From CAYJFG01 sp051881695 (GTDB taxonomy: Bacteria > Bacillota > Clostridia > Oscillospirales > Acutalibacteraceae): a DNA stretch of 64,000 nt. The translations under genes and the position numbers were made by a program. Below the pieces are notes generated by a model, which was not told the origin of the DNA, searched no databases, and saw only the letters and a list, made by a program, of their open reading frames with translations. The DNA is taken from assembly GCA_051881695.1 (NCBI GenBank), contig JBJEQJ010000020.1, forward strand, positions 1 through 64,000. Reading direction: 5' to 3'. Positions 51,781-60,340 of the stretch are shown here, piece after piece (within the stretch, counting starts at the first letter, position 1; the number at the start of each line of letters is the position of its first letter).

Positions 51781-52830
51781 ATGCCAGCAGCAATTATTAT
51801 TTATACATACGGAGAAGATTCAAAAGGTAAGGGTGTTAACTACTATAAGATTGAAAATGCAAACGGTGCAAGTGTTACCTTAAGTCAGTTAGGTGCATCT
51901 ATTGTTTCAATCAGAGTTCCTGATAAAAAAGGAGAACTAAAAGATATTGTTCTCGGATATGCTGGTCTTGAGGGTTATGAATATGACGGAGCATATTTCG
52001 GTGCAACAGTTGGAAGATGCTGTGGAAGAATCCGTAATGGCAAATTCACACTTAATAACAAAGATTATCAGTTAACAACCAATGATAATCATAATCATCT
52101 TCATGGTGGAATAAAAAGTTTCAGTCGCAGAATCTGGGATGCAATGGTAAGAGGCGATAATGTTATCTTTTCTCTTAAAGTTGAAGATAACGATGAAGGT
52201 TATCCCGGTAATATGACAGTAGAAGCAAAATTCTCTTTTGATGATGATAATGTACTTACTGTTGAGTATAGTGCCGTATCTGATAAAGATACTCTCTGCA
52301 GTATTACCAATCATTCCTATTTTAACCTTAACGGTCATACAAACGGTTCAATCAATAATCATTCTTTGAAATTCAACGCTAACAGTTTTATTCCTGTTGA
52401 TGAAACACTTATTCCTACAGGCGAAATTCGCAAAGTAGAAAATACAGCTTTTGATTTTAGAAACTTCAGAAAAATATCTGATGGTTTAGCACAAGGACAC
52501 GAACAAATTGATATAGCTAAAGGTTACGACCATAGCTTTGTAATTGATAAAGAGGAAAATACATTAGTACTTTGTGCAACAGCAGAGAGCGAAGAAAGCG
52601 GTATCAAGCTTGAATGCTACTCAACACAGCCGGTAATTCACCTTTATACAGGCAACTATGTTCATGTAAAAAAAGGTAAGGAAGAGGCTTCTTACCTTGA
52701 GTATAGTGGCTTTTGCTTTGAAACTCAGGGATATCCTGATGCAATCAATCATCCTGAGTTCCCTTCAAATGTTTTAAAAGCAAACGAAAAATATAAACAA
52801 ACAACTAAATTTGCTTTTTCAGTAATTTAA
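51781..52830 (+). CDS. galM: Aldose 1-epimerase (mutarotase)
   Basis: A 349-residue mutarotase that converts beta- to alpha-galactose for galactokinase. Key segments are SQLGASIVSIRVPDKKGELKDIVLGY, then YFGATVGRCCGRIRNGKFTL, NHNHLHGGIKSFSRRIWDA with the active-site His, CSITNHSYFNLNGH with the second His, and YSGFCFETQGYPDAINHPEFPS with the catalytic Glu. The first 15 residues are not part of the usual domain, so an internal start cannot be excluded, but GGAGGTGCAG precedes the ATG. It lies between galT and the transporter. Confidence 0.94.
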   Translation: MPAAIIIYTYGEDSKGKGVNYYKIENANGASVTLSQLGASIVSIRVPDKKGELKDIVLGYAGLEGYEYDGAYFGATVGRCCGRIRNGKFTLNNKDYQLTTNDNHNHLHGGIKSFSRRIWDAMVRGDNVIFSLKVEDNDEGYPGNMTVEAKFSFDDDNVLTVEYSAVSDKDTLCSITNHSYFNLNGHTNGSINNHSLKFNANSFIPVDETLIPTGEIRKVENTAFDFRNFRKISDGLAQGHEQIDIAKGYDHSFVIDKEENTLVLCATAESEESGIKLECYSTQPVIHLYTGNYVHVKKGKEEASYLEYSGFCFETQGYPDAINHPEFPSNVLKANEKYKQTTKFAFSVI

Positions 52831-52849
52831 AAGTAAAGGAGCGCTCGCA

Positions 52850-54217
52850 ATGACTACAGAAAAGAAATATTTAAAATGGTATAACAAAATAGGTTATGGT
52901 TCAGGAGATATAGCAGGTAATGTGGTGTATGCATTCCTTACATTCTTCCTGATGATTTATCTGACAGATACAGTTGGTCTGAATGCCGGCATCATCGGTA
53001 CACTTATGATGGTTTCAAAAATATTTGACGGTGTGACAGATATTTTCTTTGGTTCAATGATTGATAGGACAAAAACAAAGCTTGGTAAAGCAAGACCTTG
53101 GATGCTTTATGCTTATATAGGTTGTGCAGTATTGCTTGTAGCTGCGTTTGCTATACCAACAAGCTGGGGAGAAACAGCAAAATATATATATTTCTTTATC
53201 GTATATACACTTTTGAACGCTGGTTTCTTTACAGCTAACAACATCGCCTATGGAGCTCTTACAGCTCTTGTAACCAGAAATGGAACAGAAAGAGTTCAGT
53301 TAGGTACTTTTAGATTTATTTTTGCAACAGCTACAAGTATGACCATTCAGGCTATTACAGTTGGTGCTGTAGCATTTATGGGAAACGATGCTAATGCTTG
53401 GAAATGGATGGCAATTATTTATGCTATTATCGGTATTGTGGCTAACACAATTTCAGTATTCTCAGTAAAAGAACTTCCTGATGATAAAACTAACGAAGAT
53501 GTAATTAAAGAAGAAAAGAAAGAAACAAATAAATATTCTTTCAAACAGGCAATGAAATACCTTATTCAGAACAAATACTTTGTTATTATTTGTTGTACAT
53601 ATATTCTGACACAGTTATATACTGCAATGACAGGTATGGGTATTTATTACACTAAGTACATCTTAGGAGATCCAAATCTTCTCGGTACATTTTCACTTGC
53701 AATAAACATTCCAATGATTATCGGCTTAATTTCAACCCCATTTTTTGTAAGTAAATTCAAAGGTATGTATAAAGTGAATATTGTGGGCTACATAATTTCA
53801 GCTATATTCAGAGTGTTAGTTTTAGTGGGTGGTTATATTGGTAATGTACCTATGATGCTAATTTGTTTAGCTATTTCTACACTTGGTATGGGCCCTCTTC
53901 AGGGAGATATAAATGCTCTTATTGCTGCAGCTTCAGATTATACATACAAGAAAAAAGGTGTCAGGATTGATGGTACAATGTTCTCTTGTACATCATTAGG
54001 CGTAAAAATTGGCGGTGGTATTGGCGTAGCTCTTACCGGCTGGTTGCTCGAAGCTAGTGGTTACATTGAAAATGCTGCAGTACAGTCAGCATCTTGTGTA
54101 AGTATGCTCAACTTTATTTATCTTTGGTTACCGCTCATAATCAATATTGCTATTATGTGTTTGCTTTTCTTCTTAAAGGTTGAACAGGCTAACAAAGAAT
54201 TAAGCACAGATAAGTAA
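52850..54217 (+). CDS. GPH-family sugar:cation symporter (MelB/LacS type)
   Basis: A 455-residue transporter with about 12 membrane spans. The GPH opening IGYGSGDIAGNVVYAFLTFFLMIYLTDTVGLNAG and the cytoplasmic loop DGVTDIFFGSMIDRTKTKLGKARPWML are diagnostic of the MelB/LacS family. It lacks the C-terminal PTS IIA-like regulatory domain of LacS, since it ends at EQANKELSTDK. It likely imports lactose, galactose or galacto-oligosaccharides for the LacZ product encoded next. Ribosome binding site AAAGGAGCG. Confidence 0.93.
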   Translation: MTTEKKYLKWYNKIGYGSGDIAGNVVYAFLTFFLMIYLTDTVGLNAGIIGTLMMVSKIFDGVTDIFFGSMIDRTKTKLGKARPWMLYAYIGCAVLLVAAFAIPTSWGETAKYIYFFIVYTLLNAGFFTANNIAYGALTALVTRNGTERVQLGTFRFIFATATSMTIQAITVGAVAFMGNDANAWKWMAIIYAIIGIVANTISVFSVKELPDDKTNEDVIKEEKKETNKYSFKQAMKYLIQNKYFVIICCTYILTQLYTAMTGMGIYYTKYILGDPNLLGTFSLAINIPMIIGLISTPFFVSKFKGMYKVNIVGYIISAIFRVLVLVGGYIGNVPMMLICLAISTLGMGPLQGDINALIAAASDYTYKKKGVRIDGTMFSCTSLGVKIGGGIGVALTGWLLEASGYIENAAVQSASCVSMLNFIYLWLPLIINIAIMCLLFFLKVEQANKELSTDK

Positions 54218-54257
54218 TTTCAGATAACAGAATAGAATATTAAAAGGAGAAATAATC

Positions 54258-56828
54258 ATGAAAGAGTTTGAAAGTTTTAAAAGAATAGGCACAACACCAC
54301 ACAGAAGTTACTATATTCCTTTTGCTACAGAAGATGTAATAAAGAATAAATATGGCATAGTAGACCGCACATCAAGTTCAAGATTCTTATCACTTGACGG
54401 TGTATGGCAAATCGAACAGCACGAGCATATTGATGATTTCGATGTAAACGAAAAGCTTAGCAAATCAATTCCTGTTCCATCATGTGTTCAGATGCATGGT
54501 TATGACCATATTCAGTATTTGAACACAAGATATCCTTTCCCTGTTATGCTTCCACACATTCCTTATGAAAACCCTTGTTGGCATTACAGACGCACTTTTA
54601 ACCTTAAAAAACAGGACAATGAAAGATACTATATCAACTTTGAGGGTGTTGATTCTGCATTTTACCTTTACATTAATGGTAGCTATAAAGGATATTCTCA
54701 GATTTCACACTCAACAAGTGAATTTGATATTACAGAGCTTGTTGTAAACGGTGAAAACACTATTGATGTTCTTGTACTTAAATGGTGTATTTCAACTTAT
54801 CTTGAATGTCAGGATAAATTCCGCTTCTCAGGTATTTTCAGAAATGTATATCTTCTTAATCGTCCTGAAAAGCACATTACAGATTATAAAATCGAAACAA
54901 AGTTTTCAGGCACCGACGGTGAATTAGTATTCATCAATGAAAGTTCTGTTGATATAACACTTAACTTTAACGACAATACTGTTCTTGCACCTGCAGGAAA
55001 AAGCACAGTAATAAAGGTTGAAAACGTGCTTCTTTGGACTGCCGAAGAGCCTAATCTTTATACATTAGAGTTACAGGCTTGTGGTGAGAAAATCATTGAA
55101 AAGGTTGGTTTCCGTGAAGTTACTATAGACGGAAAAGTATTTAAAATCAATGGTGTTCCTGTAAAACTAAAAGGTGTAAACCGTCATGACTTTAACTGTG
55201 AAACAGCCGCAACAGTAAGCCTTGAAAATCTTGTAGAGGATATTCAGCTTATGAAAGAACTCAATGTTAATGCAGTAAGAACATCACATTATCCAAATAG
55301 CCCTGAATTCTATCAGCTTTGCGATGCTATCGGTCTATATGTAATGGATGAAGCTGATATCGAAATGCACGGTGCGGCTACTCGTGACGGTCGTTATGAG
55401 ATTGAACTGTGGTCTGAATACGCAGAAAATGAATTCTTCACTCCAGGTATTACAGACAGAATCACAGCACTCGTTGAGAGAGATAAAAACCGTTCAAGTG
55501 TAATTATTTGGTCACTTGGTAATGAAAGTTCATTTGGTAAAGCATTCTTTGATGGTGCTAAATTTGCTAAAAATAGAGATAATACAAGACCTGTTCACTA
55601 TGAAGGCTTGCAGAATGCTGATCCTAAGTATTACTACAGCGATATGGTTGATATGGTAAGTATGATGTATCCATCTTTTGAAACCATCCGTGAAAAGGTT
55701 CTTAACAATCCTGAAGAAACTCGTCCGTTTGTTATGTGCGAATACACACACGCAATGGGTAACAGTTGCGGTGATATTGCAGAATACTGGGATATGATTT
55801 ACAACAACGAGCAAATGATGGGTGGTTTCGTTTGGGAATGGGCAGACCACGGTATTAAAACTGACAAAGGTTTCCTTTATGGTGGCGACTTTGAGGAACC
55901 TGAGCACGATGGTAACTTCTGTGCAGATGGTCTTCTTACTCCTGACAGAAAGCTTAAATCAAACGCTCTTGAAATGAAAGCTGTTTATGGGGGAAAAACA
56001 AAATCTGAAATTACAGAAGTAGAAATTCCTGAAAGCACATATAAATTCTCATCAGGTATCAAAATTGAAGTTAATGAACATACAGGTGAAATCACATCCA
56101 TTAAAGTTGACGGAAACGAGATTTTACACACACCAATGCATTTCAATATTACTCGTTACACAGATAATGACCGTGACCTCATACCTCATTGGATTGATCG
56201 TTGTCACTTAAACTCTTGTAAGCCATACATTTTCTCATGCGAAAAGACAGAGAATAATTACAGCTTTACAGGTGTTATGGCTGCAAACTGTCTTATGCCG
56301 GCTGTAGAATTCAAATTAAATTACGAAGTATCAGGCAACGAGCTCATTGCTACTATCGAATATAAAATCGCAGATTATATTCAGAACTTACCAAGATTTG
56401 GTCTTGAATTTGGTGTAGATAAGGCACACAGCAATTTCTCCTATGTTGGTTTTGGTCCTACTGAGAGCTACAACGATAAACATATTGCTTGTGAATACGG
56501 CTACTATGTAAGCTCAGCAGAAGAAAACTACGACAGAAAATATATTCATCCACAGGAATCAGGAAGCCACTACGCTTGTGAGTATCTTGCAGTAAAGGAT
56601 TTATTCCGTGTAACAGCAGAAAAGCCATTCTCCTGCTCAGTAAATCCATTCACAACAGAACAGCTCAGAGAAACATTACACTCTTTTGAGCTTGAAGAAA
56701 ACGACTTTGTAAATGTTTGTATCGACATTGCAATGCGTGGTGTAGGTTCTCACTCTTGCGGTCCTGACCTTCCTGAAAAATACGAAATTCCAAGAGAAGG
56801 TAAGAACACATTTAGATTTAAGTTCTGA
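54258..56828 (+). CDS. lacZ: Beta-galactosidase, glycoside hydrolase family 2
   Basis: An 856-residue cytoplasmic beta-galactosidase. N-terminal sugar-binding domains (GVWQIEQHEHIDDF, HYRRTFNLKKQDNERYYINFEGVDSAFYLYINGSYKGYSQ) precede the catalytic barrel: KLKGVNRHDFN, then VRTSHYPNSPEFYQLCD, the acid/base Glu in IIWSLGNESSFGKAF and the nucleophile Glu in RPFVMCEYTHAMGNSCGD. The C-terminal jelly-roll (FGPTESYNDKH) is present. It is about 170 residues shorter than E. coli LacZ. It hydrolyses beta-galactosides brought in by the adjacent symporter. AAAGGAG is well spaced from the ATG. Confidence 0.95.
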   Translation: MKEFESFKRIGTTPHRSYYIPFATEDVIKNKYGIVDRTSSSRFLSLDGVWQIEQHEHIDDFDVNEKLSKSIPVPSCVQMHGYDHIQYLNTRYPFPVMLPHIPYENPCWHYRRTFNLKKQDNERYYINFEGVDSAFYLYINGSYKGYSQISHSTSEFDITELVVNGENTIDVLVLKWCISTYLECQDKFRFSGIFRNVYLLNRPEKHITDYKIETKFSGTDGELVFINESSVDITLNFNDNTVLAPAGKSTVIKVENVLLWTAEEPNLYTLELQACGEKIIEKVGFREVTIDGKVFKINGVPVKLKGVNRHDFNCETAATVSLENLVEDIQLMKELNVNAVRTSHYPNSPEFYQLCDAIGLYVMDEADIEMHGAATRDGRYEIELWSEYAENEFFTPGITDRITALVERDKNRSSVIIWSLGNESSFGKAFFDGAKFAKNRDNTRPVHYEGLQNADPKYYYSDMVDMVSMMYPSFETIREKVLNNPEETRPFVMCEYTHAMGNSCGDIAEYWDMIYNNEQMMGGFVWEWADHGIKTDKGFLYGGDFEEPEHDGNFCADGLLTPDRKLKSNALEMKAVYGGKTKSEITEVEIPESTYKFSSGIKIEVNEHTGEITSIKVDGNEILHTPMHFNITRYTDNDRDLIPHWIDRCHLNSCKPYIFSCEKTENNYSFTGVMAANCLMPAVEFKLNYEVSGNELIATIEYKIADYIQNLPRFGLEFGVDKAHSNFSYVGFGPTESYNDKHIACEYGYYVSSAEENYDRKYIHPQESGSHYACEYLAVKDLFRVTAEKPFSCSVNPFTTEQLRETLHSFELEENDFVNVCIDIAMRGVGSHSCGPDLPEKYEIPREGKNTFRFKF

Positions 56829-56852
56829 TAGATAACATAAGGGAGAACTACT

Positions 56853-57239
56853 ATGAAGATTGCATTGATTGCACACGACAAAAAGAAAAATTAAATAATT
56901 GAACTTTCAAAGAAATACAAAGATGTGCTTTCGCAGCATGAGCTGTACGCCACAGGAACAACAGGAACATTGATAATGGGGGAAACAGGTCTTACCATTC
57001 ACAGAATGAAAAGTGGCCCTCTTGGTGGCGATCAGCAAATCGGAGCAATGCTTGCTAATGGAGAAATTGATTTAATAATTTTTCTCCGTGACCCACTCAC
57101 TGCTCAACCACACGAACCTGATGTGTCAGCATTACTTCGTTTAGGTGATGTTCAGAAAATCCCTCTTGCAACAAATGAGAGAAGTGCAATAATCATGCTT
57201 GAAGCATTAAAAAACAAATCCGTCTTTGAAAGCATTTGA
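56853..57239 (+). pseudogene. mgsA: Methylglyoxal synthase gene with an early in-frame stop
   Basis: The gene has the size (129 codons), start and ribosome binding site (AAGGGAG) of mgsA. It reads MKIALIAHDKKKN, then a TAA at 56892-56894, then IIELSKKYKDVLSQHELYATGTTG. Catalytic features are all there: HDKKK, the phosphate-binding GTTG, GPLGGDQQIGA with the catalytic Asp, and FLRDPL with the second Asp. It would convert dihydroxyacetone phosphate to methylglyoxal. The nonsense codon splits the gene; a GTG at 56925 would restart translation but omit the His9 region. It is the last gene of the gal-lac operon. A sequencing error cannot be excluded. Confidence 0.8.
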
Positions 57240-57283
57240 TAATAAGTTTATTTTAGTATACACCCTTAAGTAATCAATTAAAG

Positions 57284-57327
57284 AAGATATCGTTCGATTT
57301 ATTTTAAATCGGGCGATATTTTCTTTT
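57284..57327 (+). terminator. Gal-lac operon terminator
   Basis: A long imperfect stem, with ATATCG...CGATTTA pairing with TAAATCG...CGATAT around a TTT loop, is followed by TTTTCTTTT. It ends the 9-kb operon. It also faces the minus-strand membrane fragment, which finishes two bases further right. Confidence 0.82.
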
Positions 57328-57328
57328 G

Positions 57329-57480
57329 TCAAAGAATCGTCCAAATATACAATGGAGCTGTAAGCGAGAACACAAGACACGCAAATAGGATTGCCGATGC
57401 GGTAAATTCAAACTGTCCGTGCTTTCGGTAGTCCATATATGCCATAGACAGCTTAACAAAGAATAAGATAACACACTCTG
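57329..57480 (-). pseudogene. C-terminal fragment of a membrane protein fused to an IS remnant
   Basis: On the minus strand a short open frame reads ECVILFFVKLSMAYMDYRKHG, then QFEFTASAILFACLVFSLTAPLYIWTIL and a stop. It carries two hydrophobic stretches of a polytopic membrane protein. Its upstream part has been replaced by IS sequence whose frame does not match. I do not recognise the family. It was probably the neighbour of the gal operon before IS insertion. Confidence 0.5.
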
Positions 57481-57752
57481 TATTCCTTTTGTAGGTCTGC
57501 ATCGCTTTCCGCTGGGATAATATGCTCTTACAAATTCTACCCATTCATCCCACGGTATTATATCTTCCATTACATCAAGAAATTCTTCTCTTTTGGTTTT
57601 CTTCTTATGGCAACTGTACTCGTAATCGCTGAATGTCATTTGGCTAATTTTTATCGCTCCTGTGCTTTTTTCTTGTATATAGCATAGGTTTGATGATTTT
57701 TAATCCATTGTTCTAAATTGGAATTATAATTTTTGTTTAATCAGTATTTCCT
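57481..57752 (-). mobile_element. 5' remnant of the IS5-type element
   Basis: A 272-bp fragment in reverse orientation matches the left end of the complete IS at 44036: inverted repeat, leader and transposase codons from MTFSDYEYSC through RPTKGI. The match stops at 57481, where it joins the membrane-protein fragment. The remainder of the IS, including the right repeat, is missing, so it cannot move. A homologous exchange or deletion between two copies would explain the joint. Confidence 0.85.
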
Positions 57753-58108
57753 TAAAAATATGCAGTATTATGAACACAAAATTGCATTACAAAAATCAAA
57801 TCCATTTTATTTTTATCGTACTAACCTTATGTAATTTTACTTATTTGATAAAAAGGTTTAATTTGTAGTGAATTAGACAGATAATTCTTTAATAAAAAAC
57901 TTGACATTTTTTGTAAACAGGTTTATAATACATAATAAATCGAACAATAGTTCTATTTTATTCAAGCATCTTTCCTTGCTTCCCCGTTGCGAGGTTAGAA
58001 ATATATTAGCGTTTATGGGAGTTGATTCAAAAAAGTGTAGTTTTACTTTCAATTGAATATGTATCAAATTATGTGAATAATGAAGTTAGTTCGGAAGGAA
58101 GATGGAAG
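57753..58108. other. AT-rich intergenic stretch with no clear gene
   Basis: 356 bp between the IS remnant and a small gene. Runs of A/T dominate; on the + strand TTGACA at 57901-57906 is present, with TATAAT at 57925-57930 at an 18-bp spacing, so a promoter for 58109 is plausible. No repeat, RNA gene or coding frame is supported. Confidence 0.5.
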
Positions 58109-58285
58109 ATGAAAAAAACTAATTTGATAAAAACACCGAAAGAAAGAATTACGCTTGGTGAGTGCGTGAGAACGGAGACGGGAGAACCCGCACTCAAAGT
58201 AAAAAAGAGCAATAAAGATATGTATGAAACAATATCAATGAGCCAACTAATTGAACTTATGGTTTTGATGTCCAATCAAAATTAA
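58109..58285 (+). CDS. Small protein of the right-hand integrated element, function unknown
   Basis: Encodes 58 residues: MKKTNLIKTPKERITLGECVRTE, then TGEPALKVKKSNKDMYETISMSQLIELMVL. The ATG at 58109 has GGAAGGA 14 bases upstream, a little distant, and a purine-rich GGAAG closer. The protein is basic at the start and ends in a helical segment; no known domain. A terminator follows. It is the leftmost gene that I would assign to the tRNA-Trp-associated element. Confidence 0.5.
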   Translation: MKKTNLIKTPKERITLGECVRTETGEPALKVKKSNKDMYETISMSQLIELMVLMSNQN

Positions 58286-58360
58286 GCAGTAAACCCAAAT
58301 ATGAGGTTTTCGCATTACAAAAAAATATAGCTCAACGATTGAGCTTAATCAAGAGGAATT

Positions 58361-58426
58361 AAGCCGACACGAGTATTTTCAGAATTTCTGATTTTGAGAT
58401 TTTGGAAATGTTCATGTCGGCTTTTT
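58361..58426 (+). terminator. Terminator after the small gene
   Basis: AAGCCGACA (58361-58369) pairs with TGTCGGCTT (58415-58423) followed by TTTTT; an inner AT-rich arm fills the loop. An additional hairpin, GCTCAA-CGA-TTGAGC, lies at 58330-58344. The AAGCCGAC/GTCGGCTT arms recur in the repeats at 60341 and 60660. Confidence 0.75.
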
Positions 58427-58823
58427 TGCGTTCCTTGTATGCAACAAGATGCACAGATAATGAATTGCTTGTAAGTAGTAATGTGGGTTTTCATGAATTA
58501 TTACGCAATATATGTTAGCCTTTTATACAAAAATCGTTCTAAACAACATTTGGTGATTTTAAAAAATATATTATACTTTTTGAAATTACACACATTTTAG
58601 CTTATTTCTTCTCTTATTCTACAAAAATAAAAGGAAAATGCAGACATAGTTCGATAACATTTTCTTACCAACTATTGTAGTATAAAATACAAGATAATAC
58701 GACCAAATTACCAATTATTGGCAATAATTCGACTTCCAAATTTAGACAAACTTTGTATAAGTGGATTTTATACATAATTTTATAGACAATAATTTTTTTC
58801 AATATAAAAATAATGATTTTATT
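58427..58823. other. Very AT-rich non-coding stretch upstream of the structured leader
   Basis: About 400 bp with no credible coding frame. The only pattern seen is an inverted repeat TGTATAA (58754-58760) and TTATACA (58768-58774), just before the structured leader, and a TAGACA (58743-58748) that could serve as a -35 element. It probably carries the promoter for the leader RNA and the sigma-like gene. Confidence 0.45.
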
Positions 58824-59035
58824 ACGGTGAACCCACCGTGTTAATAAATAAAAAGTAATAAAGCCTGAGTGTACATCAGGGCGAGGATACAGATATTTGC
58901 TAAAAAGACCGAAAGGTCAAAAGCAGAAATCGGTACCCTTACCTTTGTATACTCAAAATTGCAAGGGCTGGTACCGATTGGTGCCAACCCTATTTTTATG
59001 CTTGCCCTGACTGCCCTCTGCTGAAAGGACACTAA
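58824..59035 (+). ncRNA. Candidate structured leader RNA upstream of the sigma-like gene
   Basis: A conserved-looking folded region. It contains ACGGTG/CACCGT (58824-58829/58834-58839), CCTGA/TCAGG (58864-58868/58876-58880), GACC-GAAA-GGTC with a perfect GNRA tetraloop (58907-58918) inside TGCT/AGCA (58898-58901/58922-58925), and a perfect 10-bp AATCGGTACC/GGTACCGATT (58928-58937/58970-58979). TCAGGGC (58876-58882) can instead pair with GCCCTGA (59004-59010), which is mutually exclusive with the first CCTGA stem. This gives a switch-like layout. It ends at the AAAGGA of a small reading frame. I do not recognise a named riboswitch class. Confidence 0.6.
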
Positions 59036-59080
59036 ATGTTTTTGCTATACTGGCAAGCTGTAATTGCAAAATATCCATAG
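59036..59080 (+). CDS. Possible 14-residue leader peptide
   Basis: An ATG six bases after GAAAGGA opens MFLLYWQAVIAKYP followed by TAG, ending 52 bases before the sigma-like gene. The codons cover a short hairpin region (CCATAGCCTTTGG overlaps the stop). Ribosome movement over it could affect the folding of the leader and translation downstream. The existence of the peptide is inferred from ribosome binding site and position only. Confidence 0.4.
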   Translation: MFLLYWQAVIAKYP

Positions 59081-59132
59081 CCTTTGGATTTTGATTTAAC
59101 CCAAATTCAAAATTCAAAGGAGATTACAGTAA

Positions 59133-59714
59133 ATGTCAAATAATTTTATTTCAGCTCTCGAGGAGCAGTTTAATAAGGATTGTAAAGTTATAAATATTCG
59201 ATATGAATATGAAGGTTTTAGCGGAAAAGAGAGGTACATCATAGCAAGCTGCCTTACAGAAAAGGAAATCTGGAATAAATACCCAAAGCAAGCGAAACTC
59301 TATGCGCCATTCGTAAAGGTGGATTTGAGTTTTATAGAAGTTCGTCAAAAGTATATCAATAACGAAGACAAGTTTTGCAAAAGAGCCAAACGCACGCAAG
59401 ACATTTTTAACTTTGATGAAACTACCGCTGTATTTCATAAGGAGCTTTTAGTTAATGATTTTGTATTGGAGCGAATTAACGAAGAGAATGAATGTGAGGT
59501 ACTTTCTACCCTTTACAAAGCTTTTGATACTTTAACAGAAAAGCAAAAAACAAGAGTTGTCAAGTATTATGTAAAAGATAAAACATTGCGAGATATTGCC
59601 GAAGAAGAGAATGTTAAATATCAAACTATAAATGAATCTCTTGAGGAAGCAATAAAAAAACTAAAAAAATTTTTTCAAAACACCCTGACAAACAGGTACC
59701 CTTTGTCCAAATAA
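59133..59714 (+). CDS. Sigma-70-region-4-like regulatory protein
   Basis: A 193-residue protein. The C-terminal part (ALTEKQKTRVVKYYVKDKTLRDIAEEENVKYQTINESLEEAIKKLKKFF, from about 130, with LTEKQKTRVVKYY) is a sigma region-4 helix-turn-helix. There is no full region 2, so it is not a normal sigma factor. Such proteins are common upstream of Xis/Int in Firmicutes elements and are likely to control excision or transfer. CAAAGGAGA sits about 12 bases before the ATG. The upstream structured leader suggests control after initiation. Confidence 0.8.
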   Translation: MSNNFISALEEQFNKDCKVINIRYEYEGFSGKERYIIASCLTEKEIWNKYPKQAKLYAPFVKVDLSFIEVRQKYINNEDKFCKRAKRTQDIFNFDETTAVFHKELLVNDFVLERINEENECEVLSTLYKAFDTLTEKQKTRVVKYYVKDKTLRDIAEEENVKYQTINESLEEAIKKLKKFFQNTLTNRYPLSK

Positions 59715-59760
59715 GTGAAGGGAGTAATTTTCCCTTAATTTTATGAAAAGAGGTAATGAT

Positions 59761-60333
59761 ATGACGAAAGGACATAAAGTCAAGCGAGGCGAAATATTCT
59801 TTTTTGACTTTGGTGAAACCCGAGGTTCTGTTCAGAACGGATTTAGACCGGTGATTGTTTTACAGGCGGATGAAATCAATGTCCGTTCAACAACAACCAT
59901 TGTAGCTCCTTTGACGGGAATCATTAAAAAGCCTTATTTCTTTTCTCATGTTTATATAGGAAAAAGATATAGGCTTGAAATTCCTTCTATGATACTTATG
60001 GAGCAGATAACTACAGTGAATCAAAGTGATTTGAAGGATTGCCTCGGAAAAGTCAGGGAGAAGGCACTAATCCGAACTATAAATGCTGCTTTGATGCGAA
60101 CATTCGGAATTCGGCAGAATAACAGTATGAACACAGGCGATATACGTTGTTTATGCCAAAAGCACTTAAAAGAATACAAACTTTTGCCGGAATATATTAT
60201 TAAGCGTTTTGATCCGCTACAGGTTAAAAAGGATAAGTGTGACAAATGTAATGACCTCGGATATGATTATGTTTTCTTTGACAAGAAGGAAGTACTTAAA
60301 AAAAGAGGAGAAACTATGGTAGGCAAAAATTAA
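59761..60333 (+). CDS. PemK/MazF-family protein with a C-terminal zinc-ribbon-like domain
   Basis: About 190 residues from the ATG at 59761, eight bases after AAGAGG; the ATG at 59743 overlaps that site and is less likely. Residues 1-115 are MazF/PemK-like: KRGEIFFFDFGETRGSVQNGFRPVIVLQADE, then TTTIVAPLTGIIKKPYFFSHVYI and LMEQITTVNQSDLKDCLGKV. These are the usual RNA-endoribonuclease toxin segments. After the fold there is CLCQKH and CDKCNDLGYDYVFF, four Cys in a zinc-ribbon-like pattern. No antitoxin gene is next to it, and the sigma-like gene lies 46 bases upstream. It may have become a regulator rather than a toxin. Confidence 0.8.
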   Translation: MTKGHKVKRGEIFFFDFGETRGSVQNGFRPVIVLQADEINVRSTTTIVAPLTGIIKKPYFFSHVYIGKRYRLEIPSMILMEQITTVNQSDLKDCLGKVREKALIRTINAALMRTFGIRQNNSMNTGDIRCLCQKHLKEYKLLPEYIIKRFDPLQVKKDKCDKCNDLGYDYVFFDKKEVLKKRGETMVGKN

Positions 60334-60340
60334 TCAAAAT

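Noticed and set aside
58961..58980. AGGGCTGGTACCG resembles the T-box antiterminator AGGGTGGNACCGCG
   Set aside because: The core has an additional base and lacks the CGCG end. It is half of a perfect 10-bp inverted repeat, and no specifier loop or aminoacyl-tRNA synthetase gene is nearby.
58841..59032. 63-codon minus-strand frame across the folded leader
   Set aside because: No ribosome binding site, composition is explained by the structured RNA on the other strand, and no neighbouring gene shares its direction.
59133..59714. Sigma-like gene as antitoxin for the PemK-type protein
   Set aside because: It is 193 residues with a sigma region 4, unlike the short MazE/PemI-type antitoxins, and it does not overlap the PemK gene.
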